A stretch of DNA of 64,000 nt from Streptomyces sp. NBC_00289. Its GTDB lineage: Bacteria > Actinomycetota > Actinomycetes > Streptomycetales > Streptomycetaceae. The stretch is taken from the NCBI RefSeq assembly GCF_041435115.1, contig NZ_CP108046.1:3658001-3722000 (forward strand). Reading direction: 5' to 3'. Shown piece by piece: positions 56,991-64,000 of the stretch. The notes beneath the pieces are model-generated. The model had not been told where the DNA came from, did not search any database, and was given only the letters and a program-made list of their open reading frames with translations. Every line of letters begins with the position of its first letter. Position 1 is the stretch's first letter. A program made the translations under genes and the position numbers.

Positions 56991-58444
56991 CGAGGTACAT
57001 CCGCCACGCGGCCGTCTTCTGCGCCCTGCTGCTCGCCTCGCTGCTCGCGAACGCCGCCCGCATCCAGGTCGTCCAGGCCGGGTCCTACGACGACAACCCC
57101 GCCAACCGCCGCCAGACCATCGCCCGTTACCACGAGCCGCGCGGTGACATCCTGGTCGGCGGCCGGCCCGTCACCGGTTCCCGGGACAGCGGCGGGCAGC
57201 TCCGCTACGAGCGGTCGTACGAGAACGGCCCGCTGTACGCGCCCGTGACCGGCTTCGCCTCGCAGCTGTACGGGACGACGTTCCTGGAGCACGCCGAGGA
57301 CGACGTGCTGTCCGGGACGGACCCGATGCTCTCGCCGTTCCCCCTGTGGAACGACCTCACCCGCGCCCGGGCCGACGGCGGCGACGTCGTGACCACGCTC
57401 GACCGGGGCGCACAGCAGGCGGCGTACGAGGGGCTGGGGGCGCGCAAGGGCGCGGTGGCGGCGATCGAGCCGTCGACCGGGAGGATCCTGGCGCTGGTCT
57501 CCACCCCGTCGTACGACCCGGCGGTGCTGTCCGGAAACGGCTCGGCGGTGAAGCGGTCCTGGTCGCGGCTGATCGGCGACCGGGACAAGCCGATGCTCAA
57601 CCGGGCGGCGCGGCAGACCTATCCGCCGGGCTCGACGTTCAAGGTGGTCACCGCGGCGGCCGCGCTGGACGCGGGCGTGATCACGGATCTCGACGAGCCC
57701 ACCGACTCCCCGGCCCCCTACACGCTGCCCGGCACGACCACCTCGCTGACGAACGAGGGCGAGGGGTGCGAGGACGCCCCGCTGCGGGCCGCGTTCGAGT
57801 GGTCGTGCAACACGGTGTTCGCCAAGCTGGGCGCCGACGTGGGCGTGGCCGACATGACGGCCACCGCGCAGGGCTTCGGCTTCAACGACACGGCGCTGCG
57901 GATCCCGTTCTCGGTCGCGCGGAGCACCTTCGACACCTCGGTCGACAGGGCGCAGCTCGCGCTGTCGTCGATCGGGCAGTACAACACGCGGGCCACTCCC
58001 CTGCAGATGGCGATGGTCTCGGCGGCCGTCGCGAACGGCGGGCAGCTGCGCGCGCCGTACCTGGTGGAGCGGACGACCACCGACGCGGGCGCGACCCTCG
58101 CCACGGCCGGCTCACGCCCCGTGCGCCAGGTGATGCGGCCGTCTACCGCCGTACGCATGAAGGAGCTGATGGAGGGTGTGGTGACGGAGGGCACCGGCGG
58201 CAACGCGGCGATCCCCGGCGCGCGGGTGGGCGGCAAGACCGGCACCGCCCAGCACGGCATCGGCAACGCCGGTGTGCCGTACGCCTGGTTCGTGTCCTGG
58301 GCGCAGGCCGAGGACGACATGGAGCCGAAGGTGGCGGTCGCGGTGGTGGTGGAGGACGGGTCGGCGGACCGGGGGGAGATCAGCGGGGGCGGGGTGGCGG
58401 CGCCGATCGCACGGGCGGTGATGGAGGCCGTGCTCACCTCGTGA
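56987..58444 (+). CDS. Class B penicillin-binding protein (PbpA-like)
   Basis: 485 residues. One N-terminal TM helix (~8-25), a short non-catalytic domain (NPANRRQTIARYHEPRGDI), then the transpeptidase domain with SxxK (GSTFKVV), SxN (SCNTVF) and KTG (GKTGTA). No PASTA domains. Forms a pair with the SEDS protein, translationally coupled by ATGA. Cross-links peptidoglycan; target of beta-lactams. Confidence 0.95.
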   Translation: MTRYIRHAAVFCALLLASLLANAARIQVVQAGSYDDNPANRRQTIARYHEPRGDILVGGRPVTGSRDSGGQLRYERSYENGPLYAPVTGFASQLYGTTFLEHAEDDVLSGTDPMLSPFPLWNDLTRARADGGDVVTTLDRGAQQAAYEGLGARKGAVAAIEPSTGRILALVSTPSYDPAVLSGNGSAVKRSWSRLIGDRDKPMLNRAARQTYPPGSTFKVVTAAAALDAGVITDLDEPTDSPAPYTLPGTTTSLTNEGEGCEDAPLRAAFEWSCNTVFAKLGADVGVADMTATAQGFGFNDTALRIPFSVARSTFDTSVDRAQLALSSIGQYNTRATPLQMAMVSAAVANGGQLRAPYLVERTTTDAGATLATAGSRPVRQVMRPSTAVRMKELMEGVVTEGTGGNAAIPGARVGGKTGTAQHGIGNAGVPYAWFVSWAQAEDDMEPKVAVAVVVEDGSADRGEISGGGVAAPIARAVMEAVLTS

Positions 58445-58532
58445 GTGCCACCCCGTGAGCGCCACCCCGCGCGTGCTCACCTCGTGAGACGGGGGGTTCC
58501 GCCGCGGTGCGGGACCGACCTACCGTTCGGTC

Positions 58533-59069
58533 ATGACTGAGCCCGCCGCGTTCGAACTCGCCCAGGTCAATCTCGCCCGCCTCAACGCCCCGTTGGACTC
58601 ACCGCAGTTGAAGGACTTCGTCGACGCGCTCGACCCCGTGAACGCCGACGCGGACGCCGCCGACGGCTTCGTCTGGCGACTGGAGAGCGACTCCGGCAAC
58701 GCGACGGACATCGCCGTGTTCGGGGACGAATGGCTCATCGTCAACATGTCGGTGTGGCGCGACACCGACGCGCTGACCGCCTACATGTACCAGGGGAGGC
58801 ACCGGGAGATGCTGGCCAGGCGGCGCGAGTGGTTCGAGCGGGTACGGGAGGCGATGACAACGCTGTGGTGGGTCCCGGCGGGGCACCGGCCGACGGTCGC
58901 GGAGGCGGAGCAACGGCTGTTGCACCTGCGGACGCACGGGGCGACGCCGTACGCCTTCACCCTGCGGACGTCCTTCGCCCCGGAAGCGGCGGACGCGGTG
59001 ACGGCCGCGCCCGGGACGCCCGAGCCGGTGGCCGTGCCGGTGCCCGAGGATCTGGGGTGCCCCGCGTAG
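58533..59069 (+). CDS. DUF3291 domain-containing protein
   Basis: 178 residues. The DUF3291 core (FELAQVNLARLNAPLDS, FVWRLES, IVNMSVWRDTDALTAYMYQGRHREMLARRREWF) is intact; this ferredoxin-like fold is related to ABM-type monooxygenases. Function unknown. TACCGT lies exactly 6 bases before the ATG and no Shine-Dalgarno is seen, so leaderless. Convergent with the next gene. Confidence 0.88.
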   Translation: MTEPAAFELAQVNLARLNAPLDSPQLKDFVDALDPVNADADAADGFVWRLESDSGNATDIAVFGDEWLIVNMSVWRDTDALTAYMYQGRHREMLARRREWFERVREAMTTLWWVPAGHRPTVAEAEQRLLHLRTHGATPYAFTLRTSFAPEAADAVTAAPGTPEPVAVPVPEDLGCPA

Positions 59070-59098
59070 GGCTCTCCCCCGGCACTCCCGTCATGGCG

Positions 59099-60049
59099 TC
59101 ACTTGATCGGCTTCCGCATGTCGGAGCGGATCCGCTGGGTCGCCTCGGCCGCCGCCTCCAGGTCGACCTCGGAGGGGTCCTGCGACATCGTCTCCACGGT
59201 CACCTCGGCCACGGAGGCGCCCGTGTTGTCGTCCGCCCAGCCGCACACCGGGACGGTCACTGCCGTGCCGGACTGGCTCCGGGTGAGCACCTCACAGGTG
59301 ATCGTGACGCCCCCGGAGCCGCTCGGCGGGAAGTCCTTCGGCTGTACGGCCACCTTCGCGTCGGCTCCCTGCGCGGCGCCCTTCATCATGTTCTCGCGGG
59401 CCTCGTCGGTGTTCTTGAACCGGCCGTACATGCCCGACACCACCAGGGCGCCCTTGGTCGCGTCGCCGCCGGGGCTGTACTGACCCACCACGCTGCCGGC
59501 GACCTTCGCGTCCCAGGCGCCGTCCGCCTCGTCCTTGATCTTCCCGCCCTCGGAGTCCGAGAGGTCCTGGGTGAGTTCGTAACGCCCGTCGACCAGCGTC
59601 CTGGGCAGGCTCAGGTCGAACCTGGCCTCGGGGAAGCCGCTGCTCGCCGCCGCACCGATCACCACGAGTGCCACGACGATCGCCACGATCGCGCCGACGA
59701 CTCCGCCGACGATGCCGAGTACGAGCCCGACGCGGCGCTTCCTGGGCGGCGGGAACACCGGGGGCGCGCCCCAACCGCCGTACGGCTGCGGGGGATACGG
59801 GGCCGGGGCGCCGTACGGCGCGGCGGACTGCTGTCCGTACGGCGGCTGTCCGTACGGCGGGGCGGGCTGCTGCCCCTGCGGCGGCTGTCCGTACGGTCCG
59901 GCGTAGGGGCCCTGCGGCCGCCCCCCGTACGGGTCTGCCTGCGGGCCCTGCGACTGCGGGCCGTAGGGCCCCTGGGGCGGCTGCCCGCCGTAGGGGTTCT
60001 CGGGCGGCTGCCCGCCGTGTGGGTTCTGGGGTGGTGGAGGCGTGGACAC
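59099..60049 (-). CDS. Membrane protein with Pro/Gly/Tyr-rich cytoplasmic N-terminus
   Basis: 316 residues from GTG 60049. The first ~100 residues are Pro/Gln/Tyr/Gly repeats, then RKRR and a TM helix (~108-130). The extracytoplasmic part has paired Cys and resembles DUF4352-like or similar beta-rich domains (GVTITCEVL, TVPVCGWADDN). TAACGT lies 6 bases before the GTG, suggesting leaderless transcription. Common in Streptomyces; function unknown. Confidence 0.83.
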   Translation of the reverse strand: MSTPPPPQNPHGGQPPENPYGGQPPQGPYGPQSQGPQADPYGGRPQGPYAGPYGQPPQGQQPAPPYGQPPYGQQSAAPYGAPAPYPPQPYGGWGAPPVFPPPRKRRVGLVLGIVGGVVGAIVAIVVALVVIGAAASSGFPEARFDLSLPRTLVDGRYELTQDLSDSEGGKIKDEADGAWDAKVAGSVVGQYSPGGDATKGALVVSGMYGRFKNTDEARENMMKGAAQGADAKVAVQPKDFPPSGSGGVTITCEVLTRSQSGTAVTVPVCGWADDNTGASVAEVTVETMSQDPSEVDLEAAAEATQRIRSDMRKPIK

Positions 60050-60079
60050 GTCAGCACGTTACTGCATGTGAGGGGCGCG

Positions 60080-61189
60080 TCAGGAGGCGATTCCGCCCGC
60101 TTCGATCGCGCCCTCGACCTCCGCCACGCGCTCCTGTTCTTCCGCCGCGAACCGTTCCGCGTCGAGCTTCTCGGCGATCTCCTCGTCCTGCGCCATCAGC
60201 AGGTCGAGGCTGGAGTCGCCCAGTTCGAGGACGCCCATGTCGACGTAGGCCTGCTGGAGTCGCTTGCCCCACAGGCCGATGTCCTTGACACAGGGGACGA
60301 TGCGGGAGAACAGCAGCTTGCGGAAGAGGGCGAGGAACTCGGACTGCTCGCTGTACTCGTCGGCCTCCGCGGCCGGGATGCCGAAGTTGCGCAGCACCTC
60401 GACGCCGCGCAGCCGGTCGCGCATCAGGTAGCAGCCCTCGATGACGAACTCCTCGCGCTCGCGCAGTTCGGCGTCGCTCAGCTGCTTGTAGTAGTCCCTG
60501 AGCGCCATGCGGCCGAAGGCCACGTGACGGGCCTCGTCCTGCATGACGTAGGCGAGGATCTGCTTCGGGAGGGGCTTGTCGGTGGTGTCGCGGATCATGC
60601 CGAAGGCGGCGAGCGCCAGACCCTCGATCAGAACCTGCATCCCGAGGTAGGGCATGTCCCAGCGGGAGTCGCGCAGGGTGTCGCCCAGCAGCGACTGGAG
60701 GTTGTCGTTGATCGGGTAGAGCATCCCGATCTTCTCGTGCAGGAAGCGGCCGTAGATCTCGGCGTGCCTGGCCTCGTCCATCGTCTGGGTCGCCGAGTAG
60801 AACTTCGCGTCCAGGTCAGGGACCGACTCGACGATCCGGGCGGCGCAGATCATCGCGCCCTGCTCGCCGTGCAGGAACTGGCTGAACTGCCAGGAGGCGT
60901 AGTGCCTGCGCAGTTCGGCCTTGTCCCGGTCGGTGAACTTCGCCCAGTGTTTCGTGCCGTAGAGGGACATCGCCTCGTCGGGCGTGCCGAGGGGGTCGTA
61001 GGGGTCGACCTCCAGGTCCCAGTCGATGCGTTTCTGGCCGTCCCACTGCTTGTCCTTGCCCTTCTGGTAGAGGGCGAGGAGGCGGTCGCGGCCGTCGTCG
61101 TACTCCCAGTTGAAGCGGGCGTCGCCGGTCGCCGGCACCTGCCAGGGGGAGTCTCCCGGTTCCGTGGCGTACAGGTCGTAAGTCGGCAT
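60080..61189 (-). CDS. Ferritin-like di-iron protein (ribonucleotide-reductase-like)
   Basis: 369 residues from ATG 61189. Four-helix bundle ligands: FLHGEQGAMICA, MDEARHAEIYGRF, LIEGLALAAFG and MQDEARHVAFGRM, giving two E-x-x-H pairs. No radical-Tyr site assigned. Related proteins are annotated ribonucleotide reductase-like or oxygenase. It faces the AurF-type gene across a 90-base divergent region. Reaction unknown. Ribosome site is weak. Confidence 0.85.
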   Translation of the reverse strand: MPTYDLYATEPGDSPWQVPATGDARFNWEYDDGRDRLLALYQKGKDKQWDGQKRIDWDLEVDPYDPLGTPDEAMSLYGTKHWAKFTDRDKAELRRHYASWQFSQFLHGEQGAMICAARIVESVPDLDAKFYSATQTMDEARHAEIYGRFLHEKIGMLYPINDNLQSLLGDTLRDSRWDMPYLGMQVLIEGLALAAFGMIRDTTDKPLPKQILAYVMQDEARHVAFGRMALRDYYKQLSDAELREREEFVIEGCYLMRDRLRGVEVLRNFGIPAAEADEYSEQSEFLALFRKLLFSRIVPCVKDIGLWGKRLQQAYVDMGVLELGDSSLDLLMAQDEEIAEKLDAERFAAEEQERVAEVEGAIEAGGIAS

Positions 61190-61279
61190 GCCTCGCAGGC
61201 TCACACGCGGTAGACGCTTCGTCAACAAGTCCCGCGCGGGGGATTGACGAGCTTGCTGACAGGCAGTCTCATAAGTGCC

Positions 61280-62221
61280 ATGACCACGACCCTCACAGAC
61301 GCCGAAGCGCTCGACGGGCTGCGTGACGCGCTCGGTCTGCTCAAGGACCGCGAACAGGTGGCCGAACGGCTGCTCGTCTCCTCCGCCAAGCACTCCTTCG
61401 ACCCCGACACGGAACTCGACTGGGACGCGCCCTTCGAGGAGGGCAAGTGGTTCTGGCCGCCGGAGCTCGTGTCGCTGTACGACACCCCGCTGTGGAAGCG
61501 GATGAGCGAGGAGCAGAGGATCCTGCTGTCGCAGCACGAGGCCGCCGCGCTCGCCTCGCTCGGCATCTGGTTCGAACTGATCCTGATGCAGCTGCTGGTC
61601 CGGCACATCTACGACAAGGCGGCGACGAGCGCGCACGTGCGCTACGCGCTGACCGAGATCGAGGACGAGTGCCGGCACTCGAAGATGTTCGCCCGGCTGA
61701 TCTCGCACGGGGACACGCCGTGGTACCCGGTGAGCCGCGCGCACCTGAACCTGGGGCGGCTGTTCAAGACCATCTCCACGACCCCGGGGTCCTTCACGGC
61801 GACCCTGCTGGGCGAGGAGGTCCTCGACTGGATGCAGCGGCTGACCTTCCCGGACGAGCGGGTGCAGACCCTGGTCCGGGGTGTGACGCGGATCCACGTG
61901 GTCGAGGAGGCGCGGCACGTGCGGTACGCCCGCGAGGAGCTGCGGCGGCAGATGGTGACGGCTCCGCGGTGGTCGCAGGAGTTCACCCGGGTGACGTCCG
62001 GGGAGTTCGCCCGGGTGTTCTCCGTGGCGTTCGTCAACCCCGAGGTCTACACGAACGTCGGCCTGGACCGGCGGGAGGCCGTGGCGCAGGTGCGGGCCAG
62101 CGGACACCGGCGCGAGGTCATGCAGACGGGGGCGAGGAAACTGACCGACTTCCTGGACGACATCGGGGTGTTGCGGGGAGTGGGGCGGCGGCTCTGGAAG
62201 TCGTCCGGGCTGCTGGCGTAG
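61280..62221 (+). CDS. AurF-family di-iron oxygenase
   Basis: 313 residues. Di-iron motifs: GIWFELILMQLLVRHIY, TEIEDECRHSKMF (E-x-x-D-E-x-x-H) and HVVEEARHVRYAREE. AurF relatives oxidise amines to nitro groups, but many actinobacterial members have no known substrate. TTGACG (61244) and a weak TCTCAT (61267) lie 17 bases apart, with the ATG 7 bases on. Followed by a TetR gene 35 bases downstream, divergent from another di-iron gene. Confidence 0.88.
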   Translation: MTTTLTDAEALDGLRDALGLLKDREQVAERLLVSSAKHSFDPDTELDWDAPFEEGKWFWPPELVSLYDTPLWKRMSEEQRILLSQHEAAALASLGIWFELILMQLLVRHIYDKAATSAHVRYALTEIEDECRHSKMFARLISHGDTPWYPVSRAHLNLGRLFKTISTTPGSFTATLLGEEVLDWMQRLTFPDERVQTLVRGVTRIHVVEEARHVRYAREELRRQMVTAPRWSQEFTRVTSGEFARVFSVAFVNPEVYTNVGLDRREAVAQVRASGHRREVMQTGARKLTDFLDDIGVLRGVGRRLWKSSGLLA

Positions 62222-62256
62222 GCCGGGCGCCGGGCGGGGCGGTTACGCTGCCCCAT

Positions 62257-62910
62257 ATGACCCCCTCCGCCGCCACCCCCGCGTACCGCCGCCTGAGCGT
62301 CGAGGAACGCCGGAGCCAGCTGCTCGACGCCGCGCTGTCCCTTTTCGCGCACCGGGTGCCGGAGGACGTGTCCCTGGACGACGTGGCGGAGGCGGCCGGG
62401 GTGTCGCGGCCGCTCGTGTACCGCTACTTCCCGGGCGGGAAGCAGCAGCTGTACGAGGCGGCGCTGCGGTCCGCCGCGGAGGAGCTGCGGCACTGCTTCG
62501 ACGAGCCGCGCGAGGGCCCGCTGCTCCCCCGGCTGACCCGCGCCCTGGACCGCTACCTCGCCTTCGTCGACCAGCACGACGCCGGTTTCAGCGCGCTGCT
62601 CCAGGGCGGCAGCGTTGTGGAGACGTCCCGGACGACGGCCATCGTGGACGGCGTACGGCGGGCCGCGGCCGAGCACATCCTCAGCCATCTGCGGGTCACG
62701 GAGCCCGGCCTGCTGCTGCGGATGACCGTACGGATGTGGATCACGGCGGTCGAGGCCGCCTCGCTGATCTGGCTCGACGAGGGCAAGCAGCCGCCGGTGG
62801 CCGAGCTGCGGGACTGGCTGGTCGAGCAGTTCGTGGCCGTGCTGTCGGTGACCGCGGGGCGGGACCCGCAGACCGCGGCGCTGGTCGAGGCGCTCGCGGC
62901 GGATGGCTGA
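62257..62910 (+). CDS. TetR/AcrR-family transcriptional regulator
   Basis: 217 residues. N-terminal helix-turn-helix (RRSQLLDAALSLFA ... VSLDDVAEAAGVSRPLVYRYFPGG) and a helical ligand domain. TACGCT 7 bases before the ATG, no Shine-Dalgarno, so leaderless. It likely controls the di-iron genes upstream, inferred from position. Confidence 0.92.
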   Translation: MTPSAATPAYRRLSVEERRSQLLDAALSLFAHRVPEDVSLDDVAEAAGVSRPLVYRYFPGGKQQLYEAALRSAAEELRHCFDEPREGPLLPRLTRALDRYLAFVDQHDAGFSALLQGGSVVETSRTTAIVDGVRRAAAEHILSHLRVTEPGLLLRMTVRMWITAVEAASLIWLDEGKQPPVAELRDWLVEQFVAVLSVTAGRDPQTAALVEALAADG

Positions 62911-63220
62911 CACTGGTGCCGTGAAGAGCGAAGACATCCCCTTCGAGGGCGGGCCGATGGACGGCCGGGTGCTGCCCGTGCTGCTGGGGCCCACCGGGCA
63001 GCCGCCCAAGATCTACCGCATCCCCGTCCCCGACGCCGCCGGCGGCCCGCCCACCGTGCTCGTCTACCGGCGGGAACCGCGCGGGCACAGCAGGCGGCTC
63101 GGGCTCCAGCGGGGATGGAAGTACGCCTACGACCCCGAGGGCGGCGACGGCAGGCTCAGATGGCCGTGGACCAGGCCAGACGCCACGCCGGGCGGCAAGC
63201 CGGAAGCCACCGACGGGTGA
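62903..63220 (+). CDS. Small hypothetical protein
   Basis: 105 residues from ATG 62903, overlapping the end of the TetR gene; GTG 62921 is an equally good start (MKSEDIPFEGGPMDG) with GACACT six bases upstream. A conserved-looking block (IPFEGGPMDGRVLPVLLG ... TVLVYRREPRG) suggests a small beta-rich protein. Charged tail. No family recognised. Confidence 0.7.
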   Translation: MADTGAVKSEDIPFEGGPMDGRVLPVLLGPTGQPPKIYRIPVPDAAGGPPTVLVYRREPRGHSRRLGLQRGWKYAYDPEGGDGRLRWPWTRPDATPGGKPEATDG

Positions 63221-63323
63221 CCTGGTTGCGCCGAACCGCGCACACCCGGCGCGCGGACTCGGCGCACGCGTCTGATGCTCGCGATGCGGAACGGAAGGAC
63301 CGTTGCGCATCGGAGGTGATGAC

Positions 63324-64000
63324 GTGTCAGGAAGGTTCCTGCGTCTGGTCTGTACGGCGGCGGTGGCGGCCGGCACCGTTCTCGCACCGCTGCCGGCGGC
63401 GGCCGCACCCGGGCCAGGGGAACCGTCCACGGCCGCACCCGAACCCGGGGAATCCCCCACGACCGCACCCGAACCCGGGGAACCCTCCACGGCCGCGCTG
63501 CTGACGGACCTCCAGCGCCTGTACCGGGAGGCCGAGCGGGCCACCGAGGCGTACAACGCCTCCGAGGAGAAGCTGACGAAGCAGCGCGCGGAGGCCGACC
63601 GGCTGGAGCGTGAGCTCTCCCGCGCTCGACTCTCCCTGCGCGACAGCCGCGGGGCTGCGGGCAGGCTGGTCCGGCAGCAGTACCAGACCAGCACCGCCCT
63701 CTCCCCGTACGTACGGCTGCTGCTCGCCCGCGATCCGCAGCACGCGCTCGACGAGGGCCATGTGATCGGGCAGCTCGCGCGGGAACGGGCCGACACGGTG
63801 GGCCGGCTGACCGGGAACGAGCGGAAGGCCGACGGCCTGGCGCGCCGGGCGCGCAAGGCCCTGGACGACCGGCTCACCCTCGCCGAACGGACGAAGAAGG
63901 AGCGCGACGCCGTACGCGCGCGGCTCGCGGACGTCGAGGAACTGCTCGCCTCGCTGAGCGCCGAACAGTTGGCGGCGCTGGCGGAGTTCGAGGAGAAGGG
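63324..64000 (+). CDS. Secreted coiled-coil protein, probably NlpC/P60 family (3' partial)
   Basis: At least 225 residues from GTG 63324, which is preceded by GGAGGTGAT; runs off the window. Signal peptide to ~residue 28 (AAAAP), a repeated TAAPEPGE(P/S) linker, then a long coiled coil (EEKLTKQRAEADRLERELS ... ERTKKERDAVRARLADVEEL). This N-terminal layout matches actinobacterial RipA/NlpC-P60 peptidoglycan endopeptidases, whose catalytic domain would lie beyond the edge. Not confirmed. Confidence 0.8.
   Translation, partial: MSGRFLRLVCTAAVAAGTVLAPLPAAAAPGPGEPSTAAPEPGESPTTAPEPGEPSTAALLTDLQRLYREAERATEAYNASEEKLTKQRAEADRLERELSRARLSLRDSRGAAGRLVRQQYQTSTALSPYVRLLLARDPQHALDEGHVIGQLARERADTVGRLTGNERKADGLARRARKALDDRLTLAERTKKERDAVRARLADVEELLASLSAEQLAALAEFEEK

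Noticed and set aside
58430..58488. Repeated GTGCTCACCTCGTGAG after the PBP gene as a regulatory site
   Set aside because: One copy is the end of the coding sequence; looks like a short duplication of the gene's 3' end, without promoter context.

Overview
The window is a stretch of core chromosome from a Streptomyces species. The evidence is very high GC with strong GC3 bias in every gene, frequent GTG/TTG starts, actinobacterial markers (NucS, SCO5389-family protein, Rho with a long Arg/Asp/Gly-rich N-terminal domain, AtpI-AtpC operon, Ku/LigD-polymerase end joining) and a CBM2-FnIII-GH18 chitinase behind a ChiS/ChiR-type two-component pair. From memory, the gene order follows the S. coelicolor block running from about SCO5391 down to SCO5294; this could not be checked here.

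Layout. 1-14.6 kb: an ABC exporter cut by the window edge, a zinc-ribbon-like small protein, a luciferase-like oxidoreductase, NucS mismatch endonuclease, a large membrane-anchored P-loop protein, a STAS protein, 3-hydroxyacyl-CoA dehydrogenase, cob(I)alamin adenosyltransferase, and the chitinase locus with its direct-repeat promoter. 14.6-42.2 kb: an almost continuous minus-strand block. Read in the direction of transcription it holds lysine/threonine biosynthesis (lysA, hom, thrC, thrB), rho, a trypsin-like FG-GAP protease, an LCP cell-wall ligase, rpmE, prfA, prmC, the threonylcarbamoyl-AMP synthase, a phosphatase-like protein, glyA, a WecA-type transferase, atpIBEFHAGDC and a DUF2550 protein. 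42.2-45.3 kb: an orphan response regulator whose 3' end looks frameshifted, a tRNA-Arg(CCG), and a small accessory patch (ferritin-like protein, peptidoglycan-binding protein, cyclophilin scrap). 45.3-52 kb: a secreted nuclease, Ku and the LigD polymerase, a dense non-coding repeat cluster, a NERD protein and a dual-specificity phosphatase. 52-64 kb: an envelope group (lipoprotein, sensor kinase, secreted SH3 protein, SEDS protein, class B PBP), a DUF3291 protein, a Pro/Gly/Tyr-rich membrane protein, two divergent di-iron proteins with a TetR regulator, a small protein and the start of a coiled-coil secreted protein.

The most unusual features are repeat expansions: a 14-bp array, a dispersed palindromic element whose tail seeds a 27-bp array, eight 30-bp repeats inside an ArgS-like gene, and eight 42-bp repeats inside a histidine kinase between the phospho-acceptor and ATPase domains. 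Others are a low-molecular-weight phosphatase fold with Ser in place of the nucleophilic Cys, a P-loop protein with Arg in place of the Walker A Lys, and a recurrent TANNNT-N6/7-start pattern that suggests leaderless transcription of at least six genes. No biosynthetic gene cluster, CRISPR array, prophage or insertion sequence was seen.
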